Assembly (NCBI GenBank): GCA_030593155.1
Contig: JAUVHT010000010.1
Coordinates: 1 to 12,412 of the forward strand
DNA: 12,412 nt
Reading direction: 5' to 3'
DNA from: Candidatus Bathyarchaeota archaeon
GTDB taxonomy: Archaea > Thermoproteota > Bathyarchaeia > TCS64
Positions 5,769 to 11,821 of the stretch are shown here, in pieces. The notes beneath the pieces were generated by a model that was not told where the DNA came from, ran no database searches, and saw only the letters and a list, made by a program, of their open reading frames with translations. Made by a program: the position numbers and the translations under genes. The stretch's first letter is position 1, and each line of letters starts with the position of its first letter.

Positions 5769-8077
5769 CTAATCCCTCCATGGTGTGACTTCCTCCATTT
5801 TCTGGCCTTCAACACGAACAGTGGGATGAGGGGCGCGATCAACATGAACGGCAGTAGGTACTCTGGCATGACTATCCCCGGGAACTCGATCACGGATTCC
5901 TTACTCAAGGAGTCGTAGTCGAGGTAGTACTTCTCGTCTCCCTCTCCTATGACCCATATCTCGACCACGATGCTGTGGCCGGTCCTGAACATTACGGATT
6001 TCTGCACTTCAACCGGGAGACGGATGGCTTCTGAGGGTGAATCTGAACCGAGCTCCACACCTTTGATCTGGTATGATATCTTATGATCCAACTCGCCGTC
6101 GGTGTCGAGGTCTGCTATCTTGATCTTTATGTTAACGGTTCTTTTAGCGTCCGAATACAAGTAGAGGTAGAGATCCACGCCCCTCTTCAGCTTGTAGTCC
6201 TCCTCCAGCGGTCCATATAGATAGAAACCCCAGGCTTTCTGCCAGTCATCGCCAGATATCGTGTAGTTGTCTGTACGCCCCGGTCCCAGCATGTCGTGGT
6301 CCGGGTGTGTCAATATCCGGTTGGTCAGGTGTCCGTTCACGCTCACGGCTGAGGTCACATACTCAAAGGTGAGAGCCGTCGTCTGGTATCCATCATCGAG
6401 TGTGGACATCGCAGCCGCAGTCACCCAGACGATTATGGACGACATCAGGATCAGGAAGATCAGGGCCAACGCAGAGGGCCTACGCTTCCTCCTATCTGTC
6501 TCCTGCTTCTCTCTTCTCGAGGGTTCCCTCCTCGGCAGGATCCAACTGAAGAGCCGCCTCACCCTGACCTGGAGGATCCGGTCGGTGATGCTACCGGTTT
6601 TAAACGTTCTGACCCAGCCGCTCTCATCTTTCGCGATAAGGCCTTTCACCGCAGCGTAAGCCTGGAAGGGCGTCAGAATGTACGACAGGACTATGAACGA
6701 GAATATCCCGGTGAAGTCCTCCCTCGCCGTCTGTTCCAGGTACAGCCCTGATAAACTCATCAACGGCAGCGCGAAGAGGTTGCTGAGGATGAGACTCCAG
6801 CCGAAGGTGGCCGTCCAGAAGGACGGATGCTGCGCGAGGATCTCCGCCACGACCCAGAAGAAGGTTCCTATCAAGAAGAAGAAGGATTGGAGGTAGTAGG
6901 GTGCGAAATATAGGAACTCTAGCTTCTCCCTGCGCGTCAAGTTGGGGGATCTAAGAACGTCCCAGAAATACTTCTTGACGGCGAAGGTGTGGCCCTCGGC
7001 CCAGCGCATCCTCTGGCGGGCTATGGCTCGGACCGTGGTGGGTATCTCGGCCGGCGCCTGGATCAGCGGCGTGTACAGAACCTTCCAGCCGTCCAAGTAC
7101 ATCCGGAGGGTGAGGTCCCAGTCCTCGGTGATGCTGTGGGTCCACCCCAGCTTCCTCAGGATCTCGGCCCTGATCATGAAGACGCTGCCGGTGATCATCT
7201 TCATGGACCCGAAGAACTCCTCGGACACCCGCTCGATCATGTAACCCCCGCTGAACTCGCACCTGATCCCCTTGGTGATCCAGTTCTCGTTCTTGTTCAG
7301 GTGGTGGAGCTGGTACCCCTGCACAACGCCTATCCGACGCCTCTCGTACCACTCGTCTACCCTCTCGAAGATATCGACCTCGGGTTCGTCATCCTCCCCG
7401 TTGACGTAGCGGTTCATCACCTCGTCTGCGAACCTATGCCCCTCTCCGTTCTCGTGGTTGCCGTTCCTCCCCTGGCCCTCGAAGTACCAGATGAACTTCT
7501 TAAGGATGTCCGGCGGTGGGATGAAATCGGCGTCCAGCACTACGGCGTACTCGGTCCGGGGGTCCATATACTGCACGGCCTTCTGTAGGGCGCCCCCCTT
7601 GAACCCCGTCCTGTCCTTCCTGTGGATGAACTTGATGGTGGGGCCTTCGGTCCTCTTGTTGAGCTCTTTCAGGATCTCGATTGTCTCGTCCCTGGAGTCG
7701 TCCGCCACCATTATCTCATAGTTCGTGTAGTCGATGTCCACGCAGGCTTGGATGATCCTCCTGGCGACGTTCTTCTCGTTGTAGAAGGGGAGCTGTATAG
7801 AAACGAAGGGCTCCCTGATCAGGCCGTTTTCCAGGGCTCCGTTGAAGAAGTTGCCGTTGTTATTCTCCTTCGACTGTCTGCGGAAGGGCTCCGGTGTACC
7901 ATTCCCCAGGAGGGAGTTCTTGTTATTCCCGTTCTTCCAATTGTCTCCGTTTTTCCTCCCGCTGAAGAGGGCGATGAGTATGGCGAAGTAGTACTTGCAG
8001 GCGAACAGGAAGAAGAAGAGGCCCACGGTCAGTGCAACGTAGGAGAACGCTTGTCCTATGATCACCAGCGTTGACAC
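5765..8077 (-). CDS. Membrane GT2 glycosyltransferase with extracytoplasmic beta domain and sorting-like C-terminus
   Basis: This 770-residue processive-type glycosyltransferase resembles cellulose/hyaluronan synthases. It starts at GTG 8077, 8 nt after GAGGAGGT; an ATG at 8085 is in another frame. After one or two N-terminal membrane segments (about 6-40), a GT-A domain runs from 91 to 365. It shows VSIQLPFYNE, ADDS (125-128), KGGAL, the metal-binding DAD (182-184), the catalytic-base region TEDW (317-320) and QRMRW (355-359). Membrane helices follow at about 388-412, 423-447, 455-480 and 535-558. Residues 560-735 form a strand-rich domain, likely outside the cell, of the kind found before C-terminal anchors of archaeal surface proteins. 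The end (EFPGIVMPEYLLPF, hydrophobic stretch, then KARKWRK) has the layout of an archaeosortase signal. Asn/Gly-rich inserts interrupt residues 43-86 and 201-248. It probably polymerises a sugar on the inner face and exports it. It is first in a four-gene operon. Confidence 0.95.
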   Translation of the reverse strand: MSTLVIIGQAFSYVALTVGLFFFLFACKYYFAILIALFSGRKNGDNWKNGNNKNSLLGNGTPEPFRRQSKENNNGNFFNGALENGLIREPFVSIQLPFYNEKNVARRIIQACVDIDYTNYEIMVADDSRDETIEILKELNKRTEGPTIKFIHRKDRTGFKGGALQKAVQYMDPRTEYAVVLDADFIPPPDILKKFIWYFEGQGRNGNHENGEGHRFADEVMNRYVNGEDDEPEVDIFERVDEWYERRRIGVVQGYQLHHLNKNENWITKGIRCEFSGGYMIERVSEEFFGSMKMITGSVFMIRAEILRKLGWTHSITEDWDLTLRMYLDGWKVLYTPLIQAPAEIPTTVRAIARQRMRWAEGHTFAVKKYFWDVLRSPNLTRREKLEFLYFAPYYLQSFFFLIGTFFWVVAEILAQHPSFWTATFGWSLILSNLFALPLMSLSGLYLEQTAREDFTGIFSFIVLSYILTPFQAYAAVKGLIAKDESGWVRTFKTGSITDRILQVRVRRLFSWILPRREPSRREKQETDRRKRRPSALALIFLILMSSIIVWVTAAAMSTLDDGYQTTALTFEYVTSAVSVNGHLTNRILTHPDHDMLGPGRTDNYTISGDDWQKAWGFYLYGPLEEDYKLKRGVDLYLYLYSDAKRTVNIKIKIADLDTDGELDHKISYQIKGVELGSDSPSEAIRLPVEVQKSVMFRTGHSIVVEIWVIGEGDEKYYLDYDSLSKESVIEFPGIVMPEYLLPFMLIAPLIPLFVLKARKWRKSHHGGIR

Positions 8078-8085
8078 CTTGTCAT

Positions 8086-8093
8086 ACCTCCTC
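8086..8093 (-). promoter_or_regulatory. Shine-Dalgarno site selecting the GTG start of the glycosyltransferase
   Basis: On the minus strand GAGGAGGT ends 8 nt before GTG at 8077, the usual spacing. An ATG at 8085 directly abuts the site but opens a frame that stops after 7 codons. The GTG is therefore the start. Confidence 0.7.
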
Positions 8094-8124
8094 TAACGTG
8101 TAGTCCTGTTGCACACCACTACAT

Positions 8125-8144
8125 TATATCGATTCTTCGATATA
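8125..8144. promoter_or_regulatory. Perfect 8-bp inverted repeat, candidate PadR operator
   Basis: TATATCGA and TCGATATA flank a 4-nt spacer. The site lies just downstream of where transcription of the minus-strand glycosyltransferase operon should begin, about 25 nt below the TATA box at 8169-8176. A bound dimer there would block that promoter. The adjacent PadR gene is the obvious binder, but this is inference from position. Confidence 0.5.
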
Positions 8145-8168
8145 TCCGCTCATTACCCCAGAAACTGG

Positions 8169-8176
8169 AATATAAA
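8169..8176 (-). promoter_or_regulatory. TATA box for the glycosyltransferase-archaeosortase operon
   Basis: The minus strand reads TTTATATT here, preceded by purines (AAAGA) that could serve as a BRE. Expected initiation is about 25 nt downstream, near 8147, leaving a leader of about 70 nt that contains the inverted repeat at 8125-8144. Confidence 0.55.
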
Positions 8177-8183
8177 TCTTTAC

Positions 8184-8202
8184 CTGAAAAACTGATTTTC
8201 AG
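8184..8202. promoter_or_regulatory. 7-bp inverted repeat upstream of the glycosyltransferase TATA box
   Basis: CTGAAAA and TTTTCAG are separated by 5 nt. The site lies between the two divergent promoters, immediately upstream of the minus-strand TATA/BRE, where an activator or second repressor site could sit. No protein can be assigned. Confidence 0.3.
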
Positions 8203-8257
8203 TACATATGTTTCTGAGGAAGGTTACTGAACATGGTTAATCATTTCCCCAGTGACC

Positions 8258-8265
8258 ATTTATAT
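8258..8265 (+). promoter_or_regulatory. TATA box for the PadR gene
   Basis: ATTTATAT lies 35-43 nt upstream of the PadR start codon. Initiation about 25 nt downstream (near 8287) would leave only a short leader of roughly 14 nt. This agrees with the absence of any ribosome binding site before the start. Confidence 0.55.
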
Positions 8266-8300
8266 GTCTCTAGAATGATATATGTTCCTGTTGATATGTG

Positions 8301-8618
8301 ATGTCGGAGAACACCCACAGCGAACTCCGGAGGAGGTTCGTGAGGAGCTTCCTCGATCTGATAGTGTTACGCATGCTACTGGATGAACCCCTCTGGGGCT
8401 ACAGGATCATGTCTAGGATGATGGAGGCCTATGGCATCAAGGTCGGTCCACCCGTGATCTATCCCCTCTTGGAATCCCTGGAATCTGAAGGACTTTTAGA
8501 GTGTAATGAGATCTACGAGGGGAAGAGGAAGAGAAAGGTCTACAACACAACCCCTCTTGGCGTGGAGAAAATTAAGCAGTTCGCAGACGTCCTAGGAGAG
8601 TTCTCAGGTTCGGTTTAG
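8301..8618 (+). CDS. PadR-family winged-helix transcriptional regulator
   Basis: This is a 105-residue minimal PadR protein. ATG at 8301 is chosen; GTG at 8298 directly before it is possible. Hallmarks are LIVLRMLLDEPLWGYRIM, the IYPLLESLESEGLL recognition region, and a wing with EGKRKRKVYNTT ending in PLGVEKI. PadR proteins are dimeric repressors that bind inverted repeats through the winged helix, using a C-terminal helix for dimerisation. This one has only the single short helix after the wing, as in small PadR subfamily 2 proteins. It is divergent from the glycosyltransferase-archaeosortase operon across 223 nt holding several inverted repeats, so it probably represses that operon and perhaps itself. 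The ligand is unknown. Its stop codon abuts the stop of the convergent MinD-like gene. Confidence 0.93.
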   Translation: MSENTHSELRRRFVRSFLDLIVLRMLLDEPLWGYRIMSRMMEAYGIKVGPPVIYPLLESLESEGLLECNEIYEGKRKRKVYNTTPLGVEKIKQFADVLGEFSGSV

Positions 8619-9401
8619 CTACAGCTGGTCTTCCAACCGTTTCGCGACCTCGCCCAAGGCCCATGTAAACGGGTGCTCTGGCTTGTCCAGGGCGAAGAGG
8701 GACACTCTCTGAGCCAGGAGTATATCGCAGTAGCACGGGATGATCGCGATCAGGGGCTGCGTGAAGCGGCCCTTTATGGACTCAACGAGGTTTTTCTGGC
8801 TGTCATCTTCGAAGAACATGTGGGGGGTGGCCTTGTTTACGAGGACGTAGGTCTTCTTCTCGAAGGGCTCGTAGAGATCCTTGACCATGCGCTGGGCGCC
8901 TTCGAGATCCAGGAGGTCCATGCTCGAAACGATGACACACACGTCGGAGCTGACGACCGCGTTCACCGATGAATACTGGACCCCCGGGCTAGTGTCGATT
9001 ATAATGATCTCTACTCCGAACTGATCGGCAAGCTCCTGTTTCATCGACATGATCCGTTTCAGGGCCCTCATCTGCCACTTCCTGTCCTTCCTGGCGATAT
9101 CCCTCATGGCGTCCATCTCGACGTTGGCAAAGCCCACGAGGAACCTCCCCTTGGTCTTGTACCTATCCGTCAGGTCCACCATGACGTCTCCGATCTTGGC
9201 TTTCCCGTCCAGGTAGTCGTTGACCCATCTCCTGACGTTGTTCTTCGCCTGGAATATGGTCAGGAGGCTGGGGGCCCTGAAGTCGAAGTCGAGGAGGGCG
9301 ACGTTCCGCCCCTTCGCAGCCAGGATTACGCTTATGTTACTGGATATGAGGCTCTTGCCGGTGCCTCCCCGGCTTGAGTGGATCGAGATCGTTTTCACCA
9401 T
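8619..9401 (-). CDS. MinD/ParA-like P-loop ATPase
   Basis: This is a 260-residue member of the SIMIBI MinD/ParA group. ATG at 9401 is preceded by GGTGAG at 5 nt spacing, which overlaps the previous stop codon. A GTG at 9410 has no such site. The deviant Walker A at 11-17 is RGGTGKS: the signature Lys, which in this family reaches across the dimer, is Arg here, while the catalytic-loop Lys16 is kept. Walker A' is DFDF (38-41), the Walker B region is IIIIDTSPG (132-140) and VNKA (188-191) contacts the base. There is no obvious C-terminal amphipathic MinD membrane helix, though the last helix (AKRLEDQL) is short and charged. Relatives position cell structures such as division sites, archaella, pili or chromosomes. 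It follows a zinc-ribbon/winged-helix protein gene with essentially no spacer, so that protein is the likely partner. The exact cargo is unknown. Confidence 0.93.
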   Translation of the reverse strand: MVKTISIHSSRGGTGKSLISSNISVILAAKGRNVALLDFDFRAPSLLTIFQAKNNVRRWVNDYLDGKAKIGDVMVDLTDRYKTKGRFLVGFANVEMDAMRDIARKDRKWQMRALKRIMSMKQELADQFGVEIIIIDTSPGVQYSSVNAVVSSDVCVIVSSMDLLDLEGAQRMVKDLYEPFEKKTYVLVNKATPHMFFEDDSQKNLVESIKGRFTQPLIAIIPCYCDILLAQRVSLFALDKPEHPFTWALGEVAKRLEDQL

Positions 9402-9410
9402 TTCGCTCAC

Positions 9411-10490
9411 CTACGATATTACGGAGAAGAGCACCTGCCGACCCTTCCTCTCCTTTTTCAGGTAACCCATCCTCACCAGCTGGTTCAGATAGCCGCTCTC
9501 GACGGCCCTCGCCCTCTTCGTCATGTCAGAGATCTCGTCGGCCGTCGTCTTTCCCTTCTCACACACCACGGAAGCCGTCTTCCTCAGGTGGTCCGGGAGG
9601 GAAAGGAGAGTCATGACATCGAGAGTCTCAAATTTGAACTCTTCTACGGGGGGGATCACCTTGAGCAGATCCTTCCAGAGAGTGCCGAGATCGCGGGTCT
9701 CCACGACATCTATGTCATACTGCTCTGCGAGTTTTCTCGCCTTCCTCGTCAGCCCCGGAAACGCCACCAGGATGGACCTGGGAGGGTTCGTGTCGAAGAC
9801 CTTAGCGAACATGGATATTACTTTGTCCTCTCCCACATCATCGTCGGAGACCACGAAATCCAAGGCGAGGATCACCTCGCTCTGGTCGTCGCTCCTGGCC
9901 GTGATGTCGAAAAAATGCTCCACTTCGGATTCACCTGTCATGAACCCGGGGCTCTCGGTGTCGTACCCCCGTTCGTGGAGGAACTCGAGCAGGGGTTTTA
10001 TCGCCAGCCGGTCTGAGATCTTCTCTATCCCTTCTTCGCTGAACTTGTAGCAGAAAATAGGCCTGACCGATAGGTCCCCCTTCAGGATCAGTACGCCGCA
10101 GCTGCGGCATCTCCAATCCGCATCGCCGGATTTTGCCCTCTTCGAAATCTCATTTTCTCCTGATGATCCGCTGTTTCGAATAGTATTTGTGTCCTGTCTG
10201 TCCGATTTGAGGAGCTGGTCGATGTTGCTTGAACCGCATCCAGGGCAGCACACGAGGACACCGCAGACCTCCGAGGTCAGGAGATTGATGTCCTGAAGCG
10301 ATTTCAGGAAGGCCTCGGCATCCTCTGGTCTGTCGACGAAGACCTCCGCGCCGGGGTATCTGTAGCCTAGTTTTTCGTCCAGGACCGGGTAGAGGCTTTC
10401 GAGCTCTCCGTCGAGGAATCTACCGATGAATAGCTGGACTCGGCTGTCCGCGAATAGTCCCTCTTTCTTATCCGGCTTTTTCCCGCTCAA
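9411..10490 (-). CDS. Zinc-ribbon, nuclease-fold-like and winged-helix protein (possible TackOD1-type regulator)
   Basis: This 359-residue protein starts at TTG 10490, with GAGGG about 9 nt upstream; no better ATG precedes it. Residues 20-75 form an alpha/beta N-terminus. A zinc ribbon follows, with CPGC (82-85) and CRSC (128-131). Its two halves are separated by a Ser/Asn/Asp-rich linker, and Cys147 lies just after. Residues about 165-268 resemble a restriction-endonuclease-like fold (HFFDITA, VILALDFVVSDDD, SMFAKVFDTNPPRSILVAF, ARKLAEQYDIDVVE). I cannot pick out a complete PD-(D/E)XK active site, so it may be inactive. Residues 300-357 are a winged helix (KTTADEISDMTKRARAVES, then LVRMGYLKKERKGRQVLF). 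The overall plan recalls the TackOD1 output proteins of TACK archaea, recalled from general knowledge and uncertain. It is the first gene of a two-gene operon with the MinD-like ATPase, suggesting a sensor or adaptor working with that ATPase, or a DNA-binding regulator. Confidence 0.85.
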   Translation of the reverse strand: MSGKKPDKKEGLFADSRVQLFIGRFLDGELESLYPVLDEKLGYRYPGAEVFVDRPEDAEAFLKSLQDINLLTSEVCGVLVCCPGCGSSNIDQLLKSDRQDTNTIRNSGSSGENEISKRAKSGDADWRCRSCGVLILKGDLSVRPIFCYKFSEEGIEKISDRLAIKPLLEFLHERGYDTESPGFMTGESEVEHFFDITARSDDQSEVILALDFVVSDDDVGEDKVISMFAKVFDTNPPRSILVAFPGLTRKARKLAEQYDIDVVETRDLGTLWKDLLKVIPPVEEFKFETLDVMTLLSLPDHLRKTASVVCEKGKTTADEISDMTKRARAVESGYLNQLVRMGYLKKERKGRQVLFSVIS

Positions 10491-10537
10491 ATGGTGGTGC
10501 CCTCGCTGCCCAGATGATGATAATCCATTTTTCGATG

Positions 10538-10553
10538 ATAGTATTATAACTAT
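10538..10553. promoter_or_regulatory. Shared divergent promoter region with TATA-like core
   Basis: ATAGT and ACTAT flank ATTATA, giving a near-symmetric TATA-like core between the minus-strand zinc-ribbon gene (start 10490) and trm1 (start 10613). On the minus strand it would place initiation near 10520, about 30 nt before the TTG. For trm1 a second AT-rich site (GTAATATC, 10581-10588) about 25-32 nt before the ATG fits nearly leaderless transcription. Assigned by position only. Confidence 0.35.
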
Positions 10554-10612
10554 TCCCTTCGCAATGCGAAATCAGCTAAAGTAATATCTAGCCGGACCCA
10601 AGAATAGCAGGA

Positions 10613-11812
10613 ATGGACTTCCCCACGACAACGGTTCGAGAGGGCACCTCCGTTATTAGGGTACCCGAAATTAGTCAGGAAGAGGGGGAACCCCTTGAAC
10701 ATGCCAGATCGAGAGCCCCCGTGTTCTACAACCCCCGGATGAGGATGAACAGGAGTACGGCGGTCCTTGCCTTGGGTGTTCACCAGAGGCGGGTTTCGAG
10801 GCCGTTGACTGTCTGTGAGCCGATGTGCGGGACGGGGGTGAGGGGGGTACGGCTGGCCCTTGAGTCGCCCGGGGTTGAGCGGGTCGTGATGGGGGACATG
10901 AATCCAAAGGCCATCAAGCTTGCGAGGGAAAACGCCCATATCAACGGCGTGTCGGGCGTTGTGAACGTGAGGCTCATGGAGGCCAACCTCCTCTTGTCAA
11001 TCCATTCCAAGCCACTATCTCGATTCGACTACGTCGACGTCGATCCCTATGGATCACCAGCCCCGTATCTAGACGGAGCCATCAGGGCGTGCAAGAGGGA
11101 CGGGATGCTGGCGTTGACGGCCACCGACATGGCCCCCCTCTGCGGCGTTAACCCGAGGGCTTGCCTGCGTAAATACGGGGGCCGCCCCCTCAGGACAGGG
11201 TACTGTCGCGAATCTGCGTTGAGGCTCGTCGCTGGGGCCCTCGTGACCGCGGCCGCCGTCCACGAGGTCTCCACGAAACCCGTGTTCAGCTACGTGGCGG
11301 ATCATTATGTCCGTCTGTACGTGAAGCTGGGAAGGGGGAAGAAGAATGTGGACAGACGCCTGTCAGAGATGGGGTACATTCTCCACTGTTTCAAGTGTCT
11401 CAACAGGAAGGCGGTGTCTAGTCGGAGCATCTTCGATTCCGCCGTGTGTGGACATTGCGGATCTCCGATGGGGGCTGCGGGGCCGATGTGGCTGGGGGAT
11501 CTGGCAGAAGAGGCCTTTTGCGACGACATGCTGACGCTGTCCGAAAGGTCCGCCATCAGCAGCAACCTGAGGCTCATCCGCATAGTTCAAAGAGTCAGGG
11601 GGGAGATAGGATTCCCCCAAGGTTTTTACAGCATAGATAAAATATGTTCAAAGCTCGGAATGCCGTCAAGGGCGACGGGCGAAGTCATCTCGGCGATAGA
11701 GGAGGCGGGATTCAGGGTGGCGAGGACCCACGTAGACGATAGAGGCTTGAAGACGGACGCCCCGATAGGGGAGCTGATGGACATCGTAAAGTCGATCAAA
11801 ACCGACGGGTAG
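10613..11812 (+). CDS. trm1: tRNA (guanine(26)-N(2))-dimethyltransferase Trm1
   Basis: This 399-residue protein is of typical archaeal Trm1 length. It uses S-adenosylmethionine to make N2-methyl- and N2,N2-dimethylguanosine at position 26 of tRNA. Family landmarks are FYNPRMRMNRS (38-48), SAM motif I CEPMCGTGVRG (68-78), GDMNPKAI (94-101), the catalytic DVDPYGSP (142-149) and LTATDMAPLCG (168-178). SYVADHYVRLYV follows (226-237), then a zinc site formed by Cys259, Cys262, Cys279 and Cys282, and a C-terminal domain with GPMWLGDL and a winged-helix-like tail. ATG at 10613 places the conserved N-terminal EGTSVIRVP strand correctly. Little or no leader is expected. The ftsJ-type gene starts 9 nt after its stop, so the two RNA methyltransferases probably share a transcript. 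Confidence 0.97.
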   Translation: MDFPTTTVREGTSVIRVPEISQEEGEPLEHARSRAPVFYNPRMRMNRSTAVLALGVHQRRVSRPLTVCEPMCGTGVRGVRLALESPGVERVVMGDMNPKAIKLARENAHINGVSGVVNVRLMEANLLLSIHSKPLSRFDYVDVDPYGSPAPYLDGAIRACKRDGMLALTATDMAPLCGVNPRACLRKYGGRPLRTGYCRESALRLVAGALVTAAAVHEVSTKPVFSYVADHYVRLYVKLGRGKKNVDRRLSEMGYILHCFKCLNRKAVSSRSIFDSAVCGHCGSPMGAAGPMWLGDLAEEAFCDDMLTLSERSAISSNLRLIRIVQRVRGEIGFPQGFYSIDKICSKLGMPSRATGEVISAIEEAGFRVARTHVDDRGLKTDAPIGELMDIVKSIKTDG

Positions 11813-11821
11813 GGCACAAGG

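Noticed and set aside
8204..8211. ACATATGT palindrome as a PadR site
   Set aside because: Eight-base AT-rich palindromes occur easily by chance in promoter DNA, and it is not positioned over a predicted start or TATA box.
9402..9410. GTG start three codons upstream for the MinD-like ATPase
   Set aside because: No ribosome binding site precedes it, whereas GGTGAG sits 5 nt before the ATG at 9401.
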